Assembly: GCF_000429185.2 (NCBI RefSeq)
Contig: NZ_AUBJ02000001.1
Coordinates: forward strand, 2,170,001-2,234,000
Direction of reading: 5' to 3'
DNA: 64,000 bases
Source: Actinoalloteichus caeruleus DSM 43889
GTDB taxonomy: Bacteria; Actinomycetota; Actinomycetes; Mycobacteriales; Pseudonocardiaceae
The notes under the pieces are model-generated. The model did no database searches, was not told the DNA's origin, and saw only the letters and a program-made list of their open reading frames with translations. Position 1 is the first letter of the stretch, and every line of letters starts with the position of its first letter. Both the position numbers and the translations under genes were made by a program. Of the stretch, positions 19,211 through 28,626 are shown piece after piece.

Positions 19211-19855
19211 ATGGCAGCCCCAGCACCAGAGCCAGAAGCGAACCGCCCCACCCTTCGTGAGCGGCAACGACAGCGCACCCGAGGGGAGATCAGCCAGGCC
19301 GCGCTTGACCTCTTCGAGGCGCAGGGGGTGGAGGGGACGACGGTGGACGACATCGCGCACCGGGCGGGCGTCTCCCCCCGAACGTTCTTCCGGCACTTCG
19401 CCATGAAGGAGGACGCCGCGCTGCTCATCCACCACGACTTCGACGGGGCCCTGCACAGCCACCTGGGCCAGGGCGAGAACCGGTCCCCGTTGGCGACGCT
19501 CTGCTCGGTCTACTCCCAGGTACTGGCGAACTACGGCCGGGGCGACGGCGAGGCCGCCCGGCAGATGTTGCGGGTCAGGGCGCTCATGCTGACCAGCCCC
19601 ACCCTGCGGACCGCCAGCCTCCGACTGGACGCCCAGCGAGCACAGGAACTCCTGGAGCACTTCATGCCGGCGGGCGATCGGAACGCGCGCGAGGAACTGC
19701 GGATCCGCATGGCAGTGGAGACCACGGCGGCGGCCGTACGCGTCACCCTGACGATCTGGAACGACCTGTACAACAGGGGAACACCCGTCGACGCCGCACA
19801 CCTGTTCGCCGAGGCGCTGGACAGCGCGGGGATCCGGCCGACCGCCGAACAGTGA
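19211..19855 (+). CDS. TetR-family repressor of the MFS exporter
   Basis: The ATG at 19211 follows GGAAGG at good spacing. The 214-residue protein has an N-terminal TetR domain (RGEISQAALDLFEAQGVEG, TTVDDIAHRAGVSPRTFFRH, then FAMKEDAALLIHHD) and a helical ligand domain with no recognisable ligand signature. It lies head to head with the MFS gene over a palindromic operator, the usual layout for an autoregulated repressor of a drug pump. Confidence 0.9.
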   Translation: MAAPAPEPEANRPTLRERQRQRTRGEISQAALDLFEAQGVEGTTVDDIAHRAGVSPRTFFRHFAMKEDAALLIHHDFDGALHSHLGQGENRSPLATLCSVYSQVLANYGRGDGEAARQMLRVRALMLTSPTLRTASLRLDAQRAQELLEHFMPAGDRNAREELRIRMAVETTAAAVRVTLTIWNDLYNRGTPVDAAHLFAEALDSAGIRPTAEQ

Positions 19856-20189
19856 TCGCGCCCTACTCCGCCGTCCCAGCTCCGCCCCGCGGGCTCACCA
19901 CGTCGAACCACCGAAAGCGGGCTCATCTCCCAGCAGCGCGGACAGCCCCCGCGCACGCGGGGACGAAGCCCTCGCCGGACGCCGGCGTGGAGCTCGTTCG
20001 GGAAACGGCCCCGCGGCGCGGCGGCGACACCCCGCAGGGCACGGGCGGCCGCGGCGGCAGCCCTCCCCTGGGGCAGCCCGGCTGACCGGGAACGGGGGTG
20101 ACATGCCGAGCACGTGGAGGCAGGTGCTCGACCGCCCGCGCCACCACGCCCCTGTTGCTCGAGACTCGATCCGGCCGCCCAGCAGCCCC
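19856..20189. other. intergenic region between convergent genes
   Basis: No supported gene. The TetR and methyltransferase genes converge here. Confidence 0.4.
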
Positions 20190-21215
20190 CTACCGGGAGA
20201 GCCGCAACCTCCATCCTTCCTGCTGAGGGTGCAGCGTGCCCTCGTACTCCTCGACCGCCGGCCGGCCAGCCCGATCCCAGGCCCGGAACCAGTCCCGCAC
20301 GATCCGCAGGGATGGCGATGCTCGACGATCAGCCAAGATCGTTCCGTCGTGACGGAGGACGGCGATGGACTCCGGGGTGCTGTGGCCCACCGCGATCCCG
20401 CCCGAGGGCCAGCCGACAGCCGTCAGGTAGTGATCGTCTGTGGCAGCCGCCCAGGTCCTCCAGCTCCCCCAGTCGATGTCCTCCTCCCCGACTGTCTCGC
20501 GGATCGAGGACCTGGCCAGCAGCCTGTCCAGTGCCCCGCGCGCTCCATCCCGCAGCTCGTTGTCCTCCTTCCGCCACCCGACTGATATCCAGGCGGCGGA
20601 GGGGAGGCGGTACTCCCAGTCGACGAGACGGGTGGGCGTGTCCGGGTCGCAGGGGCTGGACACCGTCTCCATGTAGCCGCCGTGCAGGACACGCTGAACT
20701 CGCGGTGTCCGTTCCTCGTCGACCAGAATCTCAGCGACGACCGTGACCTGGGGGACTCGCGCCACTGGAAGCGGGGTGACGATGACACCGCCAACCTGCG
20801 ACTGGTCGACCCACGCCTTCGGCAGGTGGGGCGGCGTGCACCACGCGACGAGGCGGTCGTAGGGCGCTTCGGCCGCGAATCCTTGACGCCCGTCCCCCAC
20901 CACGCACCTGACGTTCCGCACTCCCCGCTCGTGATGGGCACACCGCGCCCACTGCACGAGGTATGGGTCGATGTCCACGCTGACCACTCGGCCGTCCTCA
21001 CCAACCAGGGACGACAACAGCGCCCCGGAGTACCCGGAGCCGGTGCCGATCTCGCACACGCGCTGAGCGGGGTGCACGTCCAGAAGCGTGAGTTCCCGGT
21101 GGATCACCAGTGGGTTCGACCGCATCGGCGTGTGGCCGCGTCCTCCGTGGTGGGAGTAGTGCGTTTCCGGAATCGTTCCGGCGACCGAAGCGACGGTTGG
21201 TGCGATGGTGACCAC
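20190..21215 (-). CDS. PCMT-like SAM-dependent methyltransferase
   Basis: Taken from GTG 21215, giving 341 residues. The frame is open further upstream to 21464, but that part is low-complexity. The protein has the protein-L-isoaspartate methyltransferase fold: HYSHHGGRGHTPMRSNPL, SAM motif I CEIGTGSGYSGALLSSL, acidic VVSVDIDPYL and VVGDGRQGFAAEAPYD. After residue about 190 it carries an extra domain of roughly 150 residues (AWISVGWRKEDNELRDG, YLTAVGWPSGGIAVGHS). Such long forms in actinomycetes are often linked to peptide maturation rather than protein repair, but I see no precursor peptide or ATP-grasp/lanthipeptide gene beside it. Substrate unknown. Confidence 0.75.
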   Translation of the reverse strand: MVTIAPTVASVAGTIPETHYSHHGGRGHTPMRSNPLVIHRELTLLDVHPAQRVCEIGTGSGYSGALLSSLVGEDGRVVSVDIDPYLVQWARCAHHERGVRNVRCVVGDGRQGFAAEAPYDRLVAWCTPPHLPKAWVDQSQVGGVIVTPLPVARVPQVTVVAEILVDEERTPRVQRVLHGGYMETVSSPCDPDTPTRLVDWEYRLPSAAWISVGWRKEDNELRDGARGALDRLLARSSIRETVGEEDIDWGSWRTWAAATDDHYLTAVGWPSGGIAVGHSTPESIAVLRHDGTILADRRASPSLRIVRDWFRAWDRAGRPAVEEYEGTLHPQQEGWRLRLSR

Positions 21216-21586
21216 GACACCCCCAAAAAGCCAGTAGTGATCAACTGTGCACCATCGGTGATATCCCGATGTCATCGGGGCCTTGCCGCGGGAACCACCA
21301 GCCGTCAGACCACTGGAACCCGGGGGGCCGTCCACCGGGTCCTCTCCCGTTCCGCTCAGCACCGCTTGCTTCCCCGCACCAGCGGCGTGCGGGGTGAGGG
21401 CACCGCTCCCACACCCCGCACCAGGCATCGCGACTTCCCCGCCGGTCCTCGGCTCCGACATCAACTCGGATCAACCCGCCGCCCAGGCCGAGGACCCGCA
21501 CCCCGGGGGGAAGGACACGACACGCAGCGCCCTGTCCCCGCGCGGCACCGGCCGTCCACGGCGAACGCTCGCACGCTCCCCCGCCC
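21216..21586. other. intergenic region upstream of the methyltransferase gene
   Basis: No gene supported. The frame of the methyltransferase stays open to 21464, so a longer N-terminus is possible. Confidence 0.35.
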
Positions 21587-23830
21587 TCAGGACGGGAAGG
21601 CCTCCCGCAGGGCTCGTCCCGTCGGGGTGTCGCCGACCCCGGTCACCGGCCCCTCGTAGAGCACCCGGCCCCCGTGCCGGCCCGGGCCCGGCCCCAGGTC
21701 GATCAGCCAGTCGGCGTGCCGGATCACGTCGAGGTTGTGCTCGATCACCACGACGCCGTGCCCGTGCTCCACCAGGTCGTCGAGGAGACCGAGCAACGTG
21801 TCGATGTCGGCGAGGTGCAGTCCGGTCGTCGGCTCGTCGAGCACGTAGAGGGTGGGCGTGCTGGCCTCCCGCAGTTCCTTGGCCACCTTCACCCGTTGGC
21901 ACTCCCCTCCCGACAACGTCGACAGCGGCTGACCGAGCCGCAGGTACCCCAGGCCCACCTTGTCAAGGTGGCTCAGGGCCTTCGTGATCGCCCTGTCCGG
22001 CAGCCGCCGGATCGCCTCCTCGATCGTCAGGTCCTCCACGTCGGCGATGGACAGCCCGTCCACGGTGTACCGCAGCACGTCGGGGGTGAACCTGCGCCCC
22101 TGGCAGGTCTCGCACACGGTTTCCTGGCCGTCCATGAAGGCCAGGTCGGTGTAGATGACACCGGTCCCGCCGCAGTCCGGGCAGCCGCCTTCCGAGTTGG
22201 CGCTGAACAGGCTCGCGGCGACGCCGTTGCGCCGGGCGAACAGCTTCCGGATGGGCGCTGCCACCCCCGTGTAGGTGATGGGGGTGGACCGGCGGCTGGC
22301 GCTGACGGGACGCTGGTCGATGACGATCGCGTCGTGCTGGTTGACGAGTTCCCGGGCGAGGCTGGACTTGCCGGACCCGGCGACCCCGGTGAGCACGGTC
22401 ATCACCCCGGTGGGGATCTCGACGGTCACCTTCCGCAGGTTGTTGCGGCAGGCGTCGGCGACGACGACCTGCCCGGTCGGGGTGCGCGGCTCCTCCCTCG
22501 GTCGACGCGTGCGGGAGAGTTCGACCGAGGTGGCGGTTCCAGCCGCGCCCAGTTCGGAGAACGGCCCCTGGAAGACCAGGGCCCCACCGTGTTCGCCGGC
22601 TCTGGGTCCGATCTCGACGACCTGGTCGGCGGCGGCCATCACCGCCGGGTCGTGCTCGACGACGAGGACGCTGTTGCCCTTGTCGCACAGCTGGCGGAGC
22701 AGGGTGATCATGGCCGACACGTCGTGCGGGTGGAGGCCCACGGTGGGCTCGTCGAAGACGTACAGCATCTCCATCAGGCTGCTGCCGAGGTGCTTCACCG
22801 TCTTGATGCGCTGCGACTCCCCGCCGGAGAGCGTCGGCGTGGGCCGGCCGAGGTGCAGGTAGCCGAGGCCGATGGTGACCAGGGCGTCCAACCGGTCCTT
22901 CAGTGCCGCCACCGCTGGCCGCACGCTCGGCTCGGTCACTCCGGTGACGAGGTCGGCGAGGTCGCTGACCTCCATCCGGGCCATCGCGCCGATGGTGCGG
23001 CCGAGGACGGTCGCGGAGCGGCTCTCCTCGTTGAGCCGGTCGCCGTGGCAGTCGGGGCACAGGTCGGAACGGGTGAACTGGGCCAAGGTCTCCCGTTTGC
23101 GCTCCGACAGGTCCTCCGAGGTGTTCAGGTAGATGCGCTCGAACCGTTCGACGACCCCTTCGAATCCCTTCGGAGGGCGCGGGTCGAGCCGTTCGGCGTG
23201 TTCCCCGCCGTAGAGGAGGGCCTGCCGTTGGTCCTCGCTCCAGTCGCGGAGCGGTGTGGTGGCGTCGAACGAGCCGATGTCGGCGTACAGGCTGTACCAG
23301 TAGTTCCCCTGCACGAACCCGGGAAGCCGGACCGCGCCGTCCTCGAGCGACCTGTCCATGTCGACCACACGGTCCACGGCGGTCACCACCACCTCCCCCA
23401 GCCCGGAACAGGTGGGGCACATCCCCGTCGGGTCGTTGAAGGAGAAGCGGTTGGACTCCCCGACGTGCGGGGTGCTGAGACGGGAGAAGATCAGCCGCAG
23501 GTAGGACCAGGCGTCGGTGTAGGTGCCGACGGTGGATCGGGAGTTCCCGCCGACCCTCCGCTGTCCGATGACCACCGCCGGGGACAGGCCGCTGATCTCG
23601 GTGACCTCCGGGCGGGTCCACTTCGTCATCCGGTTCCGCACGAACGGGGGGAACGTCTCGTTGAGCTGGTGGCCCGCCTCGGCCGCGATGGTGTCGAACA
23701 CCAGGGACGACTTCCCGGAGCCGGACAGCCCGACGAACACGACGAGCTGCCCCCGGGGCACGTCGACGTCGAGGGACTTCAGGTTGTTCGTCCGAGCACC
23801 CCGGACCCGAATGTTGCGCTGTTGCGACAT
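21587..23830 (-). CDS. UvrA-like ABC protein, drug-resistance (DrrC) type
   Basis: A 747-residue protein, shorter than repair UvrA (about 950) because the UvrB-binding and insertion regions are reduced. Both ABC modules are complete: GLSGSGKSSL, LSGGESQRIK and FDEPTVGLHP in the first, GVAGSGKSSL, LSGGECQRVK and LDEPTTGLHL in the second. Zinc-type cysteine pairs are kept (CPTCSGLG, CPDCHGD, CPDCGGTG with CETCQG). Proteins of this size protect producers against DNA-binding drugs such as daunorubicin, probably by removing bound drug, instead of acting in standard excision repair. It diverges from a WYL regulator only about 60 bp away, which may control it in response to DNA damage. Confidence 0.9.
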   Translation of the reverse strand: MSQQRNIRVRGARTNNLKSLDVDVPRGQLVVFVGLSGSGKSSLVFDTIAAEAGHQLNETFPPFVRNRMTKWTRPEVTEISGLSPAVVIGQRRVGGNSRSTVGTYTDAWSYLRLIFSRLSTPHVGESNRFSFNDPTGMCPTCSGLGEVVVTAVDRVVDMDRSLEDGAVRLPGFVQGNYWYSLYADIGSFDATTPLRDWSEDQRQALLYGGEHAERLDPRPPKGFEGVVERFERIYLNTSEDLSERKRETLAQFTRSDLCPDCHGDRLNEESRSATVLGRTIGAMARMEVSDLADLVTGVTEPSVRPAVAALKDRLDALVTIGLGYLHLGRPTPTLSGGESQRIKTVKHLGSSLMEMLYVFDEPTVGLHPHDVSAMITLLRQLCDKGNSVLVVEHDPAVMAAADQVVEIGPRAGEHGGALVFQGPFSELGAAGTATSVELSRTRRPREEPRTPTGQVVVADACRNNLRKVTVEIPTGVMTVLTGVAGSGKSSLARELVNQHDAIVIDQRPVSASRRSTPITYTGVAAPIRKLFARRNGVAASLFSANSEGGCPDCGGTGVIYTDLAFMDGQETVCETCQGRRFTPDVLRYTVDGLSIADVEDLTIEEAIRRLPDRAITKALSHLDKVGLGYLRLGQPLSTLSGGECQRVKVAKELREASTPTLYVLDEPTTGLHLADIDTLLGLLDDLVEHGHGVVVIEHNLDVIRHADWLIDLGPGPGRHGGRVLYEGPVTGVGDTPTGRALREAFPS

Positions 23831-23892
23831 GCGGGAGACCGTACGAGCAGATGTGGCCGGATTCTGACCGCGATTCGCTCGAGAATGGGCGC

Positions 23893-24852
23893 ATGGCCGA
23901 CGTGACCCAGCGTTCCCTCGCCCTGCTGGCCGCCCTCCAGACGGGCAGGGCCTTCACCGGCGGGGAACTCGCCCGACACCTCGACGTCAGCCCCCGCACC
24001 CTCCGCCGCGACATCGACCGCCTCCGCGGGTACGGCTACCCCGTCGAAACCCAGCCCGGCCCCGGCGGCTACTACCGGCTGGCCACCGGGAACTCGATGC
24101 CCCCGCTCCTGTTGGACGACGACGAGGCCGCCGCCACCCTCCTCGCGCTCGCCGCCCTCGCCGCCACCGGCAGCGCCGAACAGGGCAGCCTCGACGCGGC
24201 CGCCACCAGCGCCTACGGCAAGGTCGACCAGTACCTGCCAGCCCGGCTCCGCCCCCGCGTCGCCGCCCTGCGGGCCAGCCTGGAAACCGACCAGACCGCC
24301 GCGCCGAGCACCAGCACGGAGACGCTGAGCACCCTCGGCACCGCCATCCAACGCTCCCACGTCGTCGCCTTCGACTACACGACCGCGCGCGGGACCACCA
24401 GCAGCCGTCGCGTCGAACCCCACCGGCAGGTGCACCTGCTCCACCGCTGGTACCTGCTGGCCTGGGACCTGGGCCCCGAGGACTGGCGTGTCTTCCGGGT
24501 CGACCGAATCTCCGACGCCAGGGACGCGGGCCGGAGCTTCCGCCCTCGCCCCCTGCCCGCCGGGGGAGGCGTGGAACACGTGCGGCAGGCCGTGACCCGC
24601 GCCCGGCAGCGGGTGGTGGTCACGATCGAAGCCCCGATCGCGAAGGTCGCGGACGCCCTGCGCCACCAGTACACCGAGCTCACGCCGCTCGACGCCGACC
24701 GCACCCGCATCGTGCTCATGCCCGAGTCGTGGCAGTGGCTGGTCCTGAACATCGCGCTCGTCGACGCGGACTTCACCATCGAGGAACCCGCCTCGATGCG
24801 CGAGCAGTGCCAGCGCTTCGGCGCCCGGCTCGCCGGCGGCGGACAGGGATGA
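23893..24852 (+). CDS. HTH-WYL transcriptional regulator
   Basis: ATG at 23893. The 319-residue protein has an N-terminal DeoR-like helix-turn-helix (RSLALLAALQTGRAFTGGEL, then HLDVSPRTLRRDIDRL), the PGPGGYYRLATG wing, and a WYL domain (VVAFDYTTARGTTSSRRVEP, then HRWYLLAWDLGPEDWRVFRV with the WYL triad as WYL). A C-terminal WCX-like extension follows. WYL domains sense nucleic-acid or nucleotide ligands and such regulators often govern DNA damage or defence genes. It is divergent from the UvrA-like gene. Confidence 0.88.
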   Translation: MADVTQRSLALLAALQTGRAFTGGELARHLDVSPRTLRRDIDRLRGYGYPVETQPGPGGYYRLATGNSMPPLLLDDDEAAATLLALAALAATGSAEQGSLDAAATSAYGKVDQYLPARLRPRVAALRASLETDQTAAPSTSTETLSTLGTAIQRSHVVAFDYTTARGTTSSRRVEPHRQVHLLHRWYLLAWDLGPEDWRVFRVDRISDARDAGRSFRPRPLPAGGGVEHVRQAVTRARQRVVVTIEAPIAKVADALRHQYTELTPLDADRTRIVLMPESWQWLVLNIALVDADFTIEEPASMREQCQRFGARLAGGGQG

Positions 24853-25107
24853 CGGCCGGGAATCCTCGTACGCGCCGACCGGGCGACCGGCTCGTCCCCG
24901 CTCTCGTCCCCTCCCAGGGCACGGCACGCCGCGCGCAGGACAGCAGTGGCACCGAGCGGGGCGGGAGCACCGTTCCAGCGGACGGGTATGGCCCGGTGAG
25001 GTGGTCGCACTCCCGTCGACACTGTCCTGCGGCCTGGCTGGCCCACTCCCTTCCACGCCCCGGACCGTCCAACCCCGCGTCGATGATCCCGGAGGACCCC
25101 GTGCCGC

Positions 25108-27087
25108 TCAGGCGGTCGAGCCGAGCTCGGTTTCCACGTCGTCGCCGAACCTCAACTGTTCGGCGGGCAGTGGGGGCCCGTGCGGGTGTTCCAGCTCGCG
25201 GACGAAGCCGGTGTCCTCGTCGAAGGTGACGGTGGGCCGGAAGCTGTCCCGCACCTCAGCGGGGATGGCGTTGTCGACGATGACCAACTGGAAGTCGCGG
25301 TACCGCTGTCCGCTCGTGGTGCCGCTGAGCGCCGCCGCGCGGTCCTGGAGGTAGTCGGCCATCCACCTGTACATGCGAGCCGCGAGCGCCTGGTCATGTG
25401 AGTTGCGGCCGAGGTTCTTCTGCGGGGAGTCCAGGATCAGCAGGTGCGGGAGGTGGAAGTCGGCGGGTTGCTCCAACGCGTACAACAGCAGCGCCAGGCT
25501 GTAGGCCACGGACACCGCGGTGCGTGATCCACCGCCCCGCTGCCCGAAGTCCTGGTCGTCCACCAACGGTGTCCACGTTTCCGGGTCCAGGCGGGCACGA
25601 CCGGTGGCCCACGGCAGGTCGAACGCGTGCACGATCTGGCGGAACAGGGAGTTGAGCCGTTCCAACGCGTCCCCGGGGCGCACCAGCTGGGCCGACAGTT
25701 GAAGGTGGCGCTCCCTCATCTCCTTCAGTTTCCGCGCGTCTCGCTCGGTGTCACGCTCCAGCCGTCTCAGCTGGTCGTGCGGCGCCCGCAGCCTCGTCAA
25801 CGCGCTGATCTGGGCGCTGAGCGCTGCCAGTTCGCCGGTGGCCGCCGCGATGGCGTCCACGTGCGGCGACGTCGACGCGGCGAGGTGCTGGTCGACCCGC
25901 TGGCGGGCGGTGTCGAGGTCCGCCCTGGCCCTCCGCACCACCTCGCCGCTGCCGCGCAGCTCCTGGTCCGCCGTGGCCAACGCCGTCGCCGCCGCCTCCT
26001 CCATCTTCCGCAGGCGCGCCCTCTCCTCCCCCACGGCGGCACCCGGCAGCGGCAGGACGCAGACGCCGCAGTGCCCGGGAGGGACCACCCGCTCGCCCAG
26101 ACCCTGGCGGCAGGCGGGGCAGGCGTCGAACGCGTAGGTCAGCTGCTCGCGCTCGCACGGCTCGGCGTCCTCGACCGCGTCCACATGTGACAACGAGTCC
26201 CGCAGGGCCTTGACCTTGGAACGCGCCTCCTGATGGCGCCGATGATCTCGCTCCACGGTGTCCTCGGCCTCGCTCAGGCGGGCCCGGGCCTCGTCGACCT
26301 GGCGGTGGAGGTGCGCCATGTGCGTGGCGGACGCGTTCGCCGCCGCCCGCAACCGTGCCACCACGTCCCGCGCCTCGCGTTCACGTTCCCGCAGCGTCAC
26401 GAGCTCAGCGTCAAGGGCCTTCTCGCTGGTGGCGTCCGAGGACCTGAGGAACCGCGCGAGGTCCCGCGCCTTGCGCCGCTGGAGCGTGATGCGGTTCCTC
26501 GTGTCGGTGATCGCGCCGGCCAGCCGTTCCGTTTCCGGGGTGGTGAGGTGCAGGAGCAGCTTGAACACCGCGAGCCGTGGGGTTGTCCGCGATGGCGGCC
26601 GCACGACGAACCGGTCGATGTCCTCCTGCCGAATGTGCAGATAGGGCAACAGGTCCTCGGCGAAGCTGAGCCGCCTGTCCCCGGGCAGCCGGACCGAGGC
26701 GAACATCTCGTCCAGGCCGAGCCGCATCAACAGCCACGTCGACCACGACGGCTTCTCGTCCTGCGACCGCAACGGGAAATGGCCCACGGGGGTACCGTCG
26801 GCTTCCTCCACCAACACCGTCCCCGGGTGATCCCGATCCCGGGTGACGCGGTAGGTACCGTCCCCGATCTGGATTTGTGCCTGCACCGCGCGCAACCGCT
26901 GGTCCACCGCCCCCCGGAACTGGACCGTCCGCCCGAACAGGAAGTCCACGCACTCAATCATCGACGTCTTGCCCCGGTCGATCGGGCCGACCACGGCCAC
27001 GAGCGACCCGTCAAGTTCGTACCGCTGCTGCCAGGTTTTCTGACCAACCCGGATTCGCAGCCACTGGATGCGAAGTCTTCCGCTCAC
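25108..27087 (-). CDS. SMC/Rad50-like ATPase with coiled coils and Cys-rich hinge
   Basis: GTG at 27087 (or 27090) after GGGGGGAGGG. The 659-residue protein has an N-terminal ATPase lobe with P-loop GPIDRGKTSMIE, long coiled-coil arms, a central cysteine cluster (DACPACRQG, then HCGVCVLPLPG) like a zinc hook or zinc ribbon, and a C-terminal lobe with SVAYSLALLLYALEQ and Walker B LLILDSPQKNLGRN. This is the plan of RecF/SMC/Rad50-like ATPases that clamp DNA. Stand-alone actinomycete members are often found near defence genes, and CRISPR array 1 lies 1.5 kb away. No nuclease partner is adjacent. Exact family not assigned. Confidence 0.8.
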   Translation of the reverse strand: MSGRLRIQWLRIRVGQKTWQQRYELDGSLVAVVGPIDRGKTSMIECVDFLFGRTVQFRGAVDQRLRAVQAQIQIGDGTYRVTRDRDHPGTVLVEEADGTPVGHFPLRSQDEKPSWSTWLLMRLGLDEMFASVRLPGDRRLSFAEDLLPYLHIRQEDIDRFVVRPPSRTTPRLAVFKLLLHLTTPETERLAGAITDTRNRITLQRRKARDLARFLRSSDATSEKALDAELVTLREREREARDVVARLRAAANASATHMAHLHRQVDEARARLSEAEDTVERDHRRHQEARSKVKALRDSLSHVDAVEDAEPCEREQLTYAFDACPACRQGLGERVVPPGHCGVCVLPLPGAAVGEERARLRKMEEAAATALATADQELRGSGEVVRRARADLDTARQRVDQHLAASTSPHVDAIAAATGELAALSAQISALTRLRAPHDQLRRLERDTERDARKLKEMRERHLQLSAQLVRPGDALERLNSLFRQIVHAFDLPWATGRARLDPETWTPLVDDQDFGQRGGGSRTAVSVAYSLALLLYALEQPADFHLPHLLILDSPQKNLGRNSHDQALAARMYRWMADYLQDRAAALSGTTSGQRYRDFQLVIVDNAIPAEVRDSFRPTVTFDEDTGFVRELEHPHGPPLPAEQLRFGDDVETELGSTA

Positions 27088-27526
27088 CACACCCTCCCCC
27101 CGGGGCACTCGTACCCCTCACCACAGCACAGTGCCCGGTTACCGCAGGTAAGAGCACTTGGGTCGACCGGTGCCGCCAACCGTGGCTTCCCATCACACCA
27201 ACGGCGTAGCTCGCTCGCACCGCGAAGATTCCCGCGTTGGAGGAACCGCCGGGAAGCCTGATCAGTGTCCCGAACCGAACACCGGTTTTCGGTTCCGCCC
27301 TGCGTGGCGGCTGACTCGATGACCCGCGATTGAGCCATTCGGGCGTGGAATTCCGGCCCTCGCCCGAATGGAGCCCGTTTCGGTACGACAACGCGCCCTG
27401 CTCCAGTCGAGCGGAGCCCTGCTCGACCATTCGCCAGAACTCGTGACACCACCCACCAAGCCACTGGTCACTATCGTTCTGCCCGCGAGCGACTGAGCGG
27501 GCCCGGGTCCCGAGCCACGGTCGGAC
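27088..27526. other. intergenic region upstream of the SMC-like gene
   Basis: No gene with convincing codon use or homology. It presumably carries the promoter of the SMC-like gene. Confidence 0.4.
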
Positions 27527-28498
27527 TCATCCGGGCGGGCGCGGATTCACCGGTCGACCGTTCCCCGCGACTCGAGCTTCTGACGGCTCCGGCGCCCCCG
27601 GCGGCGCGACCCGCGGCAAGCGCGTGCCGGTTCCCTGCCGGCCCACGCACCCGAGCAGTACCCCGCCGACGATCAGGAGCCCGCCGAGCAGTTCCCACGC
27701 GGCGACGGTCTCCCGCAGGACAAGCCAGGCCGCCGTCATCCCGACCACCGGCGCCAGCATCGAGAACGGCGCGACCACACCGGCCGGGTGCCGGGCCAAC
27801 AACCAGGTCCAGGCACCGGAGCCGAGAACTCCCGCGATGAGCACCGTGTAGGCCAGCCCGAGCAACGCCGCCCACGCACCGGGCGCGCCGAGGGTGCTGA
27901 GGGAGACTCCGATTCGGGTCGGGCCCTCGACCACGAACGCCAGGGCGAACATGGGCAGCGGCGGCACCACGCACATCCACAGCATCAGCCGAACCGGGCT
28001 GCTCGGCTTCGCCAACCGGCCACAGATGTTGCCCACCGCCCAACCGAAAGCGCCCGCCACCGTGAGCAGGAAGGGGACGACGCTGGCGGTCTCGGCCCGG
28101 TACCAACCCACCACCGCCAGCCCTCCCACGCCGACGAGGATGCCGGCCAGCTGGCGGGCGCTGATCCGTTCTCGCAGCACCGTCGCTCCGAGCAGCACGG
28201 TGAAGGGCGCGGAGGACTGGAGAACCAGCGACGCCAGACCTGTCGGCATGCCCACGGCCATGCCCCAGAAGAGGAAGAGGAACTGCACGATGCCGAACCC
28301 GCAGCCGTAACCGAGCAACCACCGCAGGGGGACGCCAGGGGCGGGGACGAACAGGACGGTCGGGATGGCGACCACCGCGAACCGCAACGCCACCAGGAAC
28401 ATCGGCGGGAAGTGCTCCAACGAGGCGCTGATGGCGACGAAGTTCAGCCCCCACACCACCGCGACGGACAGGGCGAGCAGACAGTGTCGTAGGGGCAT
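27527..28498 (-). CDS. EamA/DMT-family transporter
   Basis: A 323-residue protein with ten likely helices in two EamA repeats. The first begins MPLRHCLLALSVAVVWGLNF and includes VLLGATVLRERISARQLAGI. The second includes WLLARHPAGVVAPFSMLAPV and LRETVAAWELLGGLLIVGG. The paired R-E-x-(I/V) plus G-x-x-(L/I) pattern at the end of each repeat is characteristic. These proteins export amino acids or other metabolites; substrate not predictable. The Pro-rich tail after residue 290 is probably disordered. Confidence 0.9.
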   Translation of the reverse strand: MPLRHCLLALSVAVVWGLNFVAISASLEHFPPMFLVALRFAVVAIPTVLFVPAPGVPLRWLLGYGCGFGIVQFLFLFWGMAVGMPTGLASLVLQSSAPFTVLLGATVLRERISARQLAGILVGVGGLAVVGWYRAETASVVPFLLTVAGAFGWAVGNICGRLAKPSSPVRLMLWMCVVPPLPMFALAFVVEGPTRIGVSLSTLGAPGAWAALLGLAYTVLIAGVLGSGAWTWLLARHPAGVVAPFSMLAPVVGMTAAWLVLRETVAAWELLGGLLIVGGVLLGCVGRQGTGTRLPRVAPPGAPEPSEARVAGNGRPVNPRPPG

Positions 28499-28626
28499 GG
28501 GACCAGCTCATCGCAGTGCGACCCCGGCGGACAATCACGAGGTCAGGCACTGTTTGGGAGGCCCGCTGGACGCCCACTGGTGCCCCTCTCCGCCCCACTT
28601 GCGCTGGCAAGGGACTGCCCTGTAGA

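Noticed and set aside
9977-24852. Reading the ABC-F, UvrA-like, MFS and ABC exporter genes as self-resistance of one antibiotic cluster
   Set aside because: No biosynthetic genes are present and each resistance-type gene has its own regulator; scattered general resistance genes are more likely.
28566-28593. A possible fifth repeat one period left of CRISPR array 1
   Set aside because: No resemblance to the repeat beyond chance, so the array ends at 28627.
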